Source of the DNA: Portulaca oleracea
Taxonomy: Eukaryota; Streptophyta; Magnoliopsida; Caryophyllales; Portulacaceae
Assembly (NCBI GenBank): GCA_029582165.1
Contig: CM055881.1
Location: 16,449,094 to 16,513,093, forward strand
Length of the DNA stretch: 64,000 bases
Direction of reading: 5' to 3'
A program made the translations under genes and the position numbers. Positions 46,944 to 58,020 of this stretch are shown here, piece after piece (position 1 is the first letter of the stretch; each line of letters begins with the position of its first letter). Under the pieces are notes generated by a model that was not told where the DNA came from, ran no database searches, and worked only from the letters and a program-made list of their open reading frames with translations.

Positions 46944-48110
46944 CTAAAACGTGAGATAAACTCAGTACGTATACCCCTATAATGTAAGGATCTTTTCGAA
47001 ATTTGATTCAGTTATTAGCGCGGTTCCAAAACCTTTAAAAATAACAAATATAGATAACAAATGAGCAATAAAGTAGAAATATAACTTACATAACATCACC
47101 TTAACTTAACATGTACAAGAAAACATGAGTTAACCCGTTTATGAAAACATGACTTAACCTGTTCATGAAAACATGACTCAACCTGTATCTTAAATCAAGA
47201 CTCGAGTAAAAACATGCTTGAGAGTTTCTTCCTTTAAGTATAACATAACATAGTTTAGAAAGTAACGGGCCCAAATCATATAAAATTTGACATAGAACAT
47301 ACATGAACCCATACCATAAACTTGGCCTTTAACCCCCATAAATCAAGACTTGTAAACTTTGATATGTAACTTATAAAGTTTTACTTTGATTCAAAAATCT
47401 TGGGTAACCTTGGATACTTGAAACTTGGTTTCCCTATTATTATCTTGAAGGTCCCCTACTTGCGATCATCGGCTAAGCCTTCGTATGCGCATACCCGGAC
47501 AGATCGGGAGATCCGGATGGTGGATAAATATCCTATACTGGCCATATTTCCCTGATGTGCAATTTAGGCACTATATACCTATTTTTCCTTGATGTGCACA
47601 AGGCACGACTATCCTGGTGTGCACTAAGGCACGATTAACATGGTGTGCTCTAGGCATGGGTTCCCTGGTGTGCACTACTGGACGATTAAACATGGGTGGG
47701 GCCTTTAATAAACTAAGAAAATTTGAAAGACTTTAACCTTAAAATCACAATACAATTAAATCCTTAAACCATTTTATACATAACATAAAGACATCCTCTC
47801 AATCCTTTTGAGAAACAATATACTCATAAAGATATTTACTCATATAAATGCCCTTGACATCGAGAATAGTGATTTTTAACTTAAGATTATCTTACAAAAA
47901 GAAAGCATAGTATGAACTCTTAAAGTAAATTGTAAAATAACTCGATAAATTAACCTTGGTGCCTAGAACTCCATGAGAACTTGTGTATACTCTTAAACAT
48001 AACTCGAGAGAATTTACATATAAACATAGATGATAAATTATACTTTCAGAACTTGGCATAAAAAGATTAAATCACAATAATACACATAAAATATTAGGCA
48101 ATATACGTAC
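46944..48110 (-). other. Conserved intron-like segment (reverse copy)
   Basis: On the minus strand, donor CTCAG|GTACGTATA at 48113-48102 and acceptor CGTTTTAG|GGT at 46951-46941. It includes the block with GTATGCGCATAC (47486-47497) also found at 10068-10079. Confidence 0.55.
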
Positions 48111-48175
48111 CTGAGGACTTAAAAACACGTACTGGATGGGCAGAGACTTGAACAGTAGTGCAACGACCTCTTGGA

Positions 48176-48711
48176 AGGACTTTAAAAGAAACGAAATCAT
48201 GAATTAGAACTTAACTTAGGTGGTAGCATGGAAGAAACACTTGATGAATTTTTCTAAAAATAACAATAATAAACTCGATTTCTGAGGCATACTCATAAGG
48301 TCATATCCTATCCCTCAAATATCAGATCATGGCATAAAAAGACTTTTCGGAAAGCTTGGATCACTAACTATAACTTTCTATTAATCATGTAGGCCAAAAA
48401 TATGGTTAAGAGGGTTAAAACCCTCATCCTAACAAGCTGCCTAGAAATAAACACTTTAAACCTCCCTACTTCGGAGAATCATAACTCAAGCTATACTTAT
48501 CGGGTTGGGGCATGTAAGCTGTCTTTGGAAAGCTTGTGACTCATACTTCAACTTTCATTTTAGCCACAAACTGATTTAAGCATGGGAAAAAGTCGGATTT
48601 TGGCCAAGATTAGAGTCAGTCACCAAACATGTTCTGGGTAAACTCTGAGTTTTGCCTCTCACATAAAAGCTCATAACTCTCTCTTTCGATATCCTATGAA
48701 TGTGTACCTAT
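48176..48711. repeat. Overlap segment duplicated at 53676-54160
   Basis: Both segments begin AAGGACTTTAAAAGAAACG and stay collinear to CCTATGAATGTGTA; the second copy lacks a stretch of about 40 bp present at 48403-48445. They are direct repeats flanking the 5-kb insert. Confidence 0.88.
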
Positions 48712-48846
48712 AGACTCCGGGATTTGCATCGATATAATCTCGACTTGTCAAAAGTTTAAATAAAACATCTAGGTCGGATAAATCATTGGGCCAATGTAAC
48801 AAGCAAAGCAAACAAGAGAAATTCAAGGTGGCCCACTACCAAAGAC

Positions 48847-49120
48847 AAAACCCGCACGGGTTTTAATTAAAGGAGACGGCCCAAAAACAGGACCAGCCCA
48901 AGGCGCGCCCCGGCCCAGTCACTTCAAAACCCGCGCGGGTTTTATACCATCTGAAGCGCGTCGTTTTGCCTCGTCCACGTCAGCGATCTGTGTGTTGGTT
49001 TTATAAAACCCGCGCGGGTTTTATCCTCTAGAAGTTGGCGCCAACATCTTTGATCAGCCCCCCTGATTTTAGCCCATGTGCATTTGACTCTCCCCTTGAC
49101 TTCCTATAACCCGCATGGGT
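48847..49120 (+). promoter_or_regulatory. Palindrome array D
   Basis: The perfect 18-base dyad AAAACCCGCGCGGGTTTT (centres 48934.5 and 49013.5) has variants at 48855.5 and 49114.5 (the first with one central change, ..CGCACGGG..). Spacing is 79, 79 and 101 bp; the pair at 49908.5 and 49986.5 is 78 bp apart. Confidence 0.7.
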
Positions 49121-49201
49121 TTTGTGATTGCATGGAGATGGAGGGCATGATCCAAGGGATGTGCCCCCTCCATTTCCCTCCTAAACCTCACCTCCTTCAC
49201 C

Positions 49202-49209
49202 TATAAATA
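49202..49209 (+). promoter_or_regulatory. TATA box of family D
   Basis: TATAAATA followed by CCCCCC, 88 bp after the last dyad centre. Confidence 0.6.
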
Positions 49210-50039
49210 CCCCCCATTTTCACCCTCACTAATCATCAACTATCACCCTCTACTACCCTTATTCTCCTAAACTCTTATCATACTATCATCCTTCTCACTA
49301 TTCTCATATCACCATTCCCCTTACTATACCGAAATCATCACTCATATACTATCCTACTACCATTCTCATACTCATCCACCAAGTCAACGGAAGTCAAGGT
49401 GTTTCGATCGGCGCATTTGGGCTCCTAAACAAACGAGGTTCGCCTTTTCGTTTCGTTTCGTTATTGTTAATTTAATCATGTAATTTGTACTTTATTTTTA
49501 CATTATATGTGCATATTTTGTAAACCAAAAACCTCATTCTTTATATTGCATGATCAAGATTATAATTTTGCGAAATATATTAAACTTCTCCCCACTCTAT
49601 TTCATTTTAATGTCGATTCTAGTAAAGTCTGTTTTCTAACAGGCGAATTCGACAATTGCAATCTCGAATTCGTAACCTTACCCCCGGGCTTAAGAATCGG
49701 GTTTCGTAGACCGGAGTCATTTTTATTGTTTTTAAGGTTTGCCGGTTTCCTTAAATCGACTGACGGCTCTTAATTCTTTTATAACCCGTTTAATTATTTT
49801 ATATGTACGGATTTACACCAAAATATTTAAAAAATGATTTAGTATTTTCCATATACTAATCGAAGGCTAAAATCGAGAGAAAATGGGTCAGAAATTGATA
49901 AAACCTTCACGGGTTTTATCAGTTTCAGCCCATATTCTCTGGCCCAGGGAAAGGCACGGTCCAGCCCATGGACACTTAAAACCCGCGCGGGTTTTAGCAG
50001 TCCATGGCAGTCCGTTTGCCTTATGTTGGGCCTGGATAT

Positions 50040-50254
50040 GGTATTTGGGCCAAAACTGAATTATTTTAAAATTATTTAAAAAGAGAGTTTGTAATCTCTT
50101 CAAGGAATGCAAGAGGAAGAAGCAAGTTGATGTGAACAATACTTTTGGAAAGATCTCTTATAAGAAGAAGGATGAGCTTAGAAGAAGTGCTATGTAACGG
50201 TTTAGAAGAAGTTTTGTCTAAGTTTGAGGACAAACTTTTTCAACCGGGGGAGTA
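50040..50254 (+). pseudogene. 3' end of an LTR-retrotransposon pol plus polypurine tract
   Basis: The frame ending at 50253 reads KFEDKLFQPGEYDV over a purine tract ACCGGGGGAG (50243-50252) adjacent to an LTR start. This is how many plant Ty3 pol genes end against the polypurine tract. The rest of the element is missing upstream. Confidence 0.5.
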
Positions 50255-51256
50255 TGATGTATATTTGATAGCCATATACATCAAGGTCATCAAGGGAGAC
50301 ATCAAATACACACCAAAGGAGCCAAATACTTGATAACATGGAAAAGGAGCACCTTTCACTCATGTCTCTTACACAAACGAATGGCTTCAACAAGGGCATC
50401 TCGGTAATTTGCTCTATATCTCAAGAACCATAAAGCTTTTGAGAAAGTCATCCTAGAATCAAAGATAGACTATTCAAAGAGCTTTTCAGTGGTTTTTGAA
50501 TCTTGGAATTTGGATTTGAAACGAGCAAGTTATCATTGTTTTAATCTAGCTTAGTTCATTTTGATTCTTTATGATGTCATACTTGTGTAGGATGATGTAA
50601 GCCTAAAAGGGCCTAGATTCTTGATTTGTACACGTCCAAGGGGGCTTGGGATTACTATAAATACCCCCTTAGGCCTCTTGTAAATTCATTCATTCATATA
50701 TCAAATACAAAGTAAACACATGGTGTTGTTTTCTCTCTAGCTCTTGTGCTAGTTTTCGTTTCTCTTGAGGGAGATTCAATCATATCTTCTTCTTCTAGCT
50801 TAGGGTGGCATCCTAGGTGGTGATAGGACGAGATTGAAGCATTCTTGAAGGTGGTGTGGCTGTATCCTCCAAGAATCTTCAAAGCCGTTATCATTCATCA
50901 TTCATATCGTGAGTTTCTTTCTAGTTTTCATTTGATCTTGTTTTTGTTTCTACATTGTTTCAAATTCAAGATTCATTTGAATATCATTCTATCATTCAAG
51001 AAACTTACATTCCATTCATTCCTACATTCATTCCATTCATTTACACATTCGTTTCATTCATCCAATCGTTCATTACCATTCGTCCATCATCAATCACCCA
51101 TTTGGTAATCATCTATCATAGTTCTTTCTATCTTTCCATTCGTTTTCCATTCCATTTTCGATTCTTAAGAACTTTGAGAAAGGAGATTTTCATCTTCGCT
51201 CTTAAAGATCCTAAACCCTTTAGTGTAATGAGATCTTGTGATCCCATTATACATCA
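50255..51256 (+). repeat. LTR, 1002 bp, with 9-bp inverted ends
   Basis: It begins TGATGTATA and ends TATACATCA, exact inverted complements. TATA box TATAAATA at 50656-50663. A leader rich in CATTCATTC words (50960-51110) follows. It belongs with the polypurine tract at 50243-50252; its 5' partner is absent. Confidence 0.75.
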
Positions 51257-51349
51257 CCAGAGAAAGGCACTGTCCAGGCCATGAACACTTAAAACCCGTG
51301 CGCGTTTTAGAAAGTAAGAAAAGCTGAAAATCAATGGAAAGTAATTGAA

Positions 51350-51640
51350 ATTTAGTACACCTACACAGGTTGGTAAGAGTGGTACGATGTTGTTACCTTT
51401 TAAGCACATCGTTTGCGTATGGAGTAAGCCGTGTTGGGAGGGTAGACCCCATTTATGGGCCGTGCAATTCCCGAAAAGACTAACACCAAAAATAGTTGAA
51501 TTAAGTGAAAATGTTGGTTCACCTACATAGATCAGTGTGAGTGGTGTGGAACTCACGCCCTTAAGCACCTTGTATGCGTATGGAAAGGATCTATGTAGGG
51601 AGAGTAGACCCATTTCAGGGCCGTTCAATTCTCGAAAAAA
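51350..51640 (+). repeat. Two direct repeats, 162-bp period
   Basis: CACCTACACAGGTTGGT at 51358 recurs as CACCTACATAGATCAGT at 51520. Both copies carry TAAGCAC, TGCGTATGGA, GGGAGxGTAGACCC and GGGCCGTxCAATTC in order. It lies in the noncoding 3' region upstream of an Athila-like LTR. Confidence 0.75.
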
Positions 51641-52310
51641 ACCGATATAGAAAAAAGCAAAATAAATGCAATAAATATGGAATCTTTATCTATGTAACCT
51701 GCGACCCTCACCAAGCCAAGGGCGACACAAAATAGAGAGGGGAACCACTATTAATTTGTTAAATAATGAGCATGGGTGTCTGAGTAGTTATTTCTAACCG
51801 ACTGAGCCTTGACTTGAACAAAAACAAGCCAGAAACACTGCACTTGAGCACGAGGAACCCATCAAGCTTACGCATATGTGAGGTGAAAAATGCGAAATCG
51901 AGTAACATTCTTGCTAGTTGCCTTGATAGTGCTTAATTATTAACTGTTCTTAGTTGAGTGAATGCATTGTTAGAGTAGTTAGGTTCACGACCATGTGTGT
52001 GAATTTCCTTGGTGCCGACCTCTTTTCTCAATTTCGTCTCTCTATCTCACAAAGTGTTTCTCCTCCCTTCTTTTTTTTAGTCCTGAGTTTTCTTTCTTTT
52101 CTTTCTTTTCTTTTCTGTTCTTTTCTTTTCTTTTTGTCTTCTTTTCCTTTGCTTTTGTGGGTATAGCGTCTATAAACCCTCACGAGACCTTCCTCGTCCA
52201 CTTGGGTTGTCAAGGGGTTTAAAGGGCTTGTTGCATGTGCTAAATACATCCGCGATTCCTGCGAAAGTGAGTTAGGGTAGTTAGTATCTCTTTCTTTTTC
52301 TTTGTTTTTA

Positions 52311-52331
52311 GTTTGCTCGGAGCGAGCAAAC
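52311..52331 (+). other. Hairpin upstream of Athila-like LTR B2
   Basis: Stem GTTTGCTCG/CGAGCAAAC with a GAG loop. A TTTGCTTGAGGACAAGCAAA-type hairpin just before the polypurine tract is a known landmark of Athila-group elements. This places the LTR start shortly after 52331. Confidence 0.65.
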
Positions 52332-52510
52332 CCTTGTGTGAGAGTGTTGTTCAGTCTCGTTCCGAGCCGAATTCATATTTTTTATAAGGTGTTTTGCTTG
52401 TTTTAGGTCCTTGAATGTATATTAGTTATGATGATTTTGTCTTTTTGTAGGATAATAAAGAGTTGGAAGGAAACCCGAGCCAAAAAGCCTAAAATAGCTC
52501 AAAACAGGCA

Positions 52511-52877
52511 GTGTAGCGCCCGCTACACTTAGTGGCGCCCACGACAGCATCAGGGAGCTCTGGCAGGGACCGGGCAGAACGTGGTCGCGCCTGCGACCGA
52601 AGCTGTAACACCCGCAACCTGTGTTGGTCGCGCCCGCTACCATCTTGTAATACCCGCGACAGCACTCAGGTGAGCCTCGGATGAAAATGCTCCAGAACAG
52701 CGTCGCGCCCGTCACAAGATTAGTCGCACCCGCAACAGAACATGTCGTGCGTGCGAAAGGTTGTGTCGCACCTGCGACAACTGTTGAGCGATTGACGGAT
52801 AAAATGTGGGCAGAGGTGGGTCGCGCCCGCGACCAGTCGACAGTCTGCGGAAATTACGCGCTGCTGCGCCTGCGACT
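52511..52877 (+). promoter_or_regulatory. Paired-palindrome array B2
   Basis: Perfect dyads are GTGTAGCGCCCGCTACAC (52511-52528), TGTCGCACCTGCGACA (52764-52779) and GGTCGCGCCCGCGACC (52819-52834); others have one to three mismatches. Centres: 52519.5, 52538.5, 52590.5, 52611.5, 52633.5, 52653.5, 52708.5, 52729.5, 52750.5, 52771.5, 52826.5 and 52869.5. Confidence 0.82.
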
Positions 52878-52910
52878 AATTGTAGGGTTTCGGGATATTT
52901 TCTTTCCTTC

Positions 52911-52918
52911 TATAAATA
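52911..52918 (+). promoter_or_regulatory. TATA box of LTR B2
   Basis: TATAAATA, about 42 bp after the last dyad centre. Confidence 0.65.
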
Positions 52919-53675
52919 CCCATATATTTTCAGCTTTGTTATGAAGTAGGTAGAGATTAGGATTAGGGTTAGATTTAGTTTTTAAGCATTATCTTTATCT
53001 TATTTGATCTTTTCATTAGATTTAATTAAGTTTTTCATTAAAGCTTTTGATTGTTCTTCAAGCTTTCCCTAGTTTTCTTGCAATTTGTATTCAACTTTCC
53101 TTCAATCAAATTCAAGCAATTTCCAAGTTCTCCCTCTCTCTCTCTCCCTCTTTCTCTCCTTGGTTTCCATTGATGTTTTGATTCCAGCTTTCTAGTGCTA
53201 GTTCACGACCAATCCAACTTTTAGTGAGGAGGAGGATTAAGAGTCACAAATTCTACTTTCAAGTGAGAATTAGAGGATTCTTAGTAATCAAAATCACATT
53301 TTCTTATTTGTTCGGAGGAAAATACAAGTGAATGATTCGAGATGAAGGATTAGATTGAAGATTAAAAGCATTGAAGGTATAATTCTTGTTCTTCATTTCA
53401 ATATTAGGTTGAGTTTAATTGTTTTCTCATTTAATTACTTTCTAATTTCTTTCTTCTTCATTGTTGATTAGTGTTAGTTCATATGTTTATTCATGCTTTC
53501 TCTAGTGTTTTTTGTGTTACTTGGTTACATTAGTTTAATTTGCTTTCCTTTTAATTGTTTACTACTTTCCGCATTGAAAACCCCCTACGCAGACCAATTC
53601 CCTTTTCAAGCCTAACACCCATCCCTGTGGATTCGACATCCTTACTTAGAAACCACAAAATACACAATCGAACAA

Positions 53676-55716
53676 AGGACTTTAAAAGAAACGAAATCAT
53701 GAATTAGAACTTAACTTAGGTGGTAGCATGGAAGAATCACTTGATGAATTTTTCTAAGAATAACAATAATAAACTCGATTTATAAGGCGTACTCATAAGA
53801 TCATATCCTATCCCTCAAATATCGGATCATGGCATAAAAGGATTTTTCGGAAAGCTTGGATCACCAACTACAACTTTCTAGTTAATCATGAAGGCCAAAA
53901 ATAAACACTTTAAACCTCTCTCACTCTGAGAATCATAACTCAAGCTATACATATCGGGTTGGGGCATTTAAGATGTCTATGGAAAGCTTGTGAGTTATAC
54001 TTCAGCTTTCATTTTAGCCACAAACTTATTTAAGCATGGGAAAAAGTCAGATTTTGGCCAAGAATAGAGTCAGTCACCAAACATGTTCTGGGTAAACTCA
54101 GATTTTTGCCTCTCACATAAAAGCTCATAACTCTTTCTCCCAATATCCTATGAATGTGTATCATACCTTTCTGGAAAGTGCAGGATGTGCCCTACAACTT
54201 TCATGTTCAGCCTTTAAACCATAGAAATCTCTAACCCTTTGAAAATGTCCATCTTTAGACTGACATCAAATGTTCACAAATTCGCGCAACCTCACGGTTT
54301 TGGCCATAACTTCTAATATACTTATTAAAACGACCAGCTACAAAAATCGGGTGTTAGCTAACACTTTAATCTACCTATTCATGTCATAAATTATCCCAGA
54401 ATCACATTCTTCATTTTCTGGAAAAACCAATTTCCAACCAGATTGCAATATCACTTCATAAACTCCCTTGCATGCATGTTTAACTCACTAATTCACCTTA
54501 ATCACTTTCCAAATCATGCCTTCCAACAAAGAACACAAATTTTCAGAATTGCAACCATCAAGAAAACACTCAATTGAGTCTAAATTAGGTGCATTCAAAG
54601 CAAATTTCACATACTTCAAGTCTTTCACACAAAATTTAACATGCATCCATAAAACAAATCACTAACTTCATCAATTTACTAATTTAAACCTTATCTACTC
54701 ACATGCATCTACCTTTTTACTATAAACTTAATCTTTCATAAGTATTTAAACCTCCTAAATCACTTGCATGTCACAATCTATCAAGACAATGCTAATTCAA
54801 GACACAAATAATCAATTTTTCTTCATAAACTTGCCTACTTCACACTTTAGTACTTGGATTCCTTCCACCACCACCTTTTGCACTTAAGCATCACTTGATT
54901 AACCTCTGAAAAAATGAAAAGAACCCCTAAAATCTATATTTTAACTATGATTTTCATAAAGAAAGAGATGAGGATAAGAGGGGTGAGATTACTCTTGCAA
55001 GAGAAGAGAAGAACGAAGGAAGATGATGATGAAGGCGGTGCGGTGGTTGCGACGGTGGCCGGAAAAGTCACCGGCGGTAGGGGCAGATGCGGCAGCACGA
55101 CAGAGGGTCAGCTGGGGTCGAGAGGTTGAATGGTCACAAGTGAGGGTGTGAGCAAGAGATCAATGATGAAGATGATTCTCCTTCCAAAATGTCCTAATAT
55201 CATCTTAAGTTACATATATATATTAATACCATGGCCCATAACTATGACCCCCTCCTCCCTTGGCCGGCTAACATGGCCCAAAAAGATAAATTTTCATCAA
55301 TTTAATCTTACCTCTTATACTTATAATTCCCTAATCCCAAATTACTAAAACTTGGTATATCGTAAAAATATTATTAGTAACCTACAAAACCCAGATAAAT
55401 ATACTCATATACTTCCTTGAAATTTCTAATAATTATACCCTAAATTGACTTGGATAATGGAAGACCCGATAAATCGATCTTGGAAAAGAATACATATACA
55501 ATTATGATCACTATAAATCATCGGATGAGAAACATCAAGAAAAGAAATTTAAACTGATTTATTGACGATCATTGCACTGTTCAAGTCCTGCAAAACATAC
55601 ACTGGGTTAGAACAAAAAATGGAACACACGCTTTAATTCTCCGTGATTTATTCGTAACCTTGATTATTTAAACTAATTACTATGTATTAAGGGATGATTT
55701 TCTTTGGGTTATTACA
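53676..55716 (-). mobile_element. 5' half of the reverse giant LTR
   Basis: Read on the minus strand it starts TGTAATAACCCAAAGAAAATC and follows the forward copy (5758-7640) block by block, including the GTTTTGCAGGACTTGAACAG site, the GC-rich leader (55020-55090) and the AAGCTTTCC modules. Confidence 0.85.
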
Positions 55717-56640
55717 CTTGATATCTTTACAAACTCCTGACCTGACCCTAAGGCAACGTGAATCACCATAACACCCTTGAATATCAAAAGAATAAAAGCA
55801 TCCCGAGGATGAACTCGATTGACTGAAAAGACCAAAACGCTCCATGGGTTATTTCTACCTCCGTTTGACGCCAAAATGAGAGTTGAGTGCATCAGTGCTT
55901 TGTTATTTGTGGCATCAAAGCTTCTTAAAAGGCTCGGGATAGGCCATATAGATGACAAAAATGTCATCTTATGGTCCAGAGTCTTCCTTGAAGTGAGCTC
56001 GCTTACCTAGATAAATCTGGACCATGGACGAGCTCATAAGTGAACCGATCTCATAAGGTTCATACTCCCTTCTTGGAAAAGAGTTTTCTTTAACTATTGG
56101 GGGTTTCAAAATTATCCGCAACCTCATTTACACCAAAATATACATACTCCGTTTGTTGGAGTAAGGTGATGCTCATCGACCCGCCTAATGATGTTGCAAT
56201 TCTGGAAAGAATGAGGGGCCAAGCCGACATAACAAAGGGTCGAACACATCTAGCACCCATCAATTTGTTGAAAGCAACAAGGAAGTCATCAATATGATAG
56301 CTTAGGGTTAGGGCTAATGGAAACAACCTTTTCCTCGCACAATCTGATGTCGAAGTAATCAAGCTCAAGTTAGTGGTCATGCACATGCCATCAACCAACT
56401 CAACTCCATGGCAAGGCTCGAGAGTGATCGAGCTCAACTCTTGGTTTTCACGCTCAATGCTGAGCTTAGTAGGTGTTGTAGGTAAGGGTCGGGGACAAGG
56501 AAGGGAGGTGGGAAATTTTTGGAGGTAAGGATCACTTAACATCACTAGGGTCGCTTCTTTGCAAAATCAAAGTCCGATGTGGCTTTCCTTCGCTCAAAGC
56601 ACTCTCATACCTTATCTCACTCTCATGGAGGATTATCTTC
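55717..56640. other. Decayed TE-derived DNA
   Basis: Frames at 55680-55967 and 56090-56545 lack recognisable motifs. Its position next to a Ty3 protease remnant on the minus strand suggests worn pol sequence, but I cannot show this. Confidence 0.4.
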
Positions 56641-57400
56641 TCACTTCTCACTTCTCACTCTAGTCAATTGGGTATTAATTTCAGACAGGGGTAAAGGAGC
56701 GATTTGATCTTCTCTTTTCCCATAATGAAAGTATAGGTGCTCTTCCGACCATTGTGGATGGTATGCCGATCAAATTGCCAAGGTCTACCAAGTAGTAGAT
56801 GGAAAGTATCCATGGGAACAACACCACAAATAATATTATCCGATCCTTATAAGGGATAATTGAGAATGAGACTGAGACTTGTTGAGTCACCTCATGGTGG
56901 CCACTACTATTTAGCCCTTGCAAGCTATACGGGCGAGGGTGTGCCAAGGCTGAAAATTGGAGCTTCTCAATCGTGTAGGTAGATGTCAAATTGTTGCAGC
57001 TCCCACTATCAATGATGACCTTGCACACCATCTTGTTATTGACGGTGAACCTAGATTGGAAGACTGACTCTCATTGAGAGAGTCATCCCGAGAATTCTTA
57101 GCCATGAAAAAGGACCGCCTATGGACAAAAATCTCCCCTTGTTACGTGTGAACCTCAACATTAATGTTTTGAATCTCTTAATTGGATACCTCACTTGATT
57201 TGGAGCTTTTAACCATCTTCGTATGGCATTGAGGTTGGTAATTACCGTAAGCTCGAAATGCGAAGCACTTTCTACCCTTAAGCTTCCGAAGGTACTCGAC
57301 ACGCTCCTTTTGAGGTTGGGAAGATGGTTCAGGTAGCTTGGAATTTGACTTCCCTTGGAGGAAGTTGTCGTTTAGGCTCGGTTTGGAGCCTAAATGTGTC
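56641..57400 (-). pseudogene. Ty3/gypsy gag-protease remnant
   Basis: Minus-strand frame 56681-57031 contains MVCKVIIDSGSCNNLTS, the retropepsin active site (DSG) of plant chromovirus-like elements, with HPRPYSLQGLN and VTQQVSVSFSI after it. A frameshift then moves LGRPWQFD-type sequence into the next frame. Upstream (near 57240-57270) is a worn zinc knuckle in which the second and third ligands are lost (CFAFRAYGNYQPQC). Nothing 3' of the protease is identifiable. Confidence 0.72.
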
Positions 57401-57493
57401 CTTTTCCCTTGGCATTTTCCTCAGTTTCGTGTGTGAGTATTAGTGTTTTTATGTTATTTTCCTTCGCAAGAAAACAAGGTCATCAGCAGGGGT

Positions 57494-57960
57494 GTCACGG
57501 CTGTGACATAGGACCCCACGGCCGTGACCCCCAGTGAACTTTAGCAGCTAAAGAAAAAAGGAAAGAAGTCTCATGGGCAGAATAGGTGTCATGGTTGTGA
57601 TACAGTTTCTCACGGTCGTGATACAGCAAGAAGGAGAATACAGGTTCAAGAAGTGTCACGACCGTGAAAACATTTCTCACGGCCATGACTCCCAAAGAAG
57701 AAGCGCACAGAAGGACCCTCACGGTCGTGACATCTACTCATCACGCTCGTGAGGAACATGAGTCCTTGCAGCAGCATAAGGGCGCCTCACCCCTGTAACA
57801 GTCATGGTCACGACCATGACATTCAGAGAACGCTTCCAACCAGAAAACCCCTCACGGTTATGACCCTGTGGAGTCACGCCCGTAAGGGCGGCGCAATAAG
57901 TAAACCTCTTTGGAAATCTCCAGGCGTCATGGCCGCGATAGCCTATGCCACACCCATGAT
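57494..57960 (+). promoter_or_regulatory. Paired-palindrome array C
   Basis: Fourteen dyads of the type GTCACGG|CCGTGAC are centred at 57500.5, 57521.5, 57594.5, 57615.5, 57661.5, 57682.5, 57724.5, 57746.5, 57792.5, 57813.5, 57857.5, 57879.5, 57932.5 and 57953.5. The seven pairs are 21, 21, 21, 22, 21, 22 and 21 bp apart. Gaps between pairs vary from 42 to 73 bp. Confidence 0.85.
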
Positions 57961-58012
57961 GACCCTGTCTGCCGACTGATTTTCACGGCAAAACGCCCTC
58001 TTTTCCCCCAAG

Positions 58013-58020
58013 TATATAAT
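58013..58020 (+). promoter_or_regulatory. TATA box of LTR C
   Basis: TATATAAT, about 60 bp after the last dyad centre. Confidence 0.55.

Larger units (their letters stand above)
48712..50039 (+). mobile_element. LTR-like segment with AAAACCCGCGCGGGTTTT dyads (family D)
   Basis: A promoter-like order in plus orientation: dyads centred at 48855.5, 48934.5, 49013.5 and 49114.5, then a TATA box (49202-49209), then a pyrimidine-rich leader and a CTAAACAAACGAGG-type segment. Two more dyads (49908.5 and 49986.5) begin a second U3-like piece. Element ends not found, no coding sequence. Confidence 0.45.
52332..53675 (+). repeat. Athila-like LTR (family B, copy 2)
   Basis: Array of GTCGCGCCCGCGAC dyads (52511-52877), TATA box, long transcribed leader, and a tail with CCCTGTGGATTCGACATCC (53622-53640), which is typical of Athila-group LTR ends. 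The palindromes match those of LTR B1, but the remaining sequence is largely different. The left boundary is approximate; the right edge abuts the giant LTR. Confidence 0.65.
46611..55716 (-). mobile_element. Giant LTR, reverse copy, split by 5 kb of other LTR DNA
   Basis: The plus strand begins TGTAACACCCGC and ends TTTGGGTTATTACA, the inverted ends of the copy at 5758-11193. The flanks CTTGC (46606-46610) and CTTGA (55717-55721) are a near-perfect 5-bp duplication. 46611-48711 is the 3' half and 53676-55716 the 5' half; together they cover the family length with an overlap of about 0.5 kb. In between (48712-53675) lie pieces of at least three other LTRs. Confidence 0.75.

Noticed and set aside
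49507..49773. 88-codon frame
   Set aside because: Lies in an LTR leader, no domain or conserved motif recognised.
54914..55129. Short plus-strand frame rich in Gly and Val
   Set aside because: GC-rich leader of the reverse giant LTR read on the wrong strand; no homologous frame in the forward copy.
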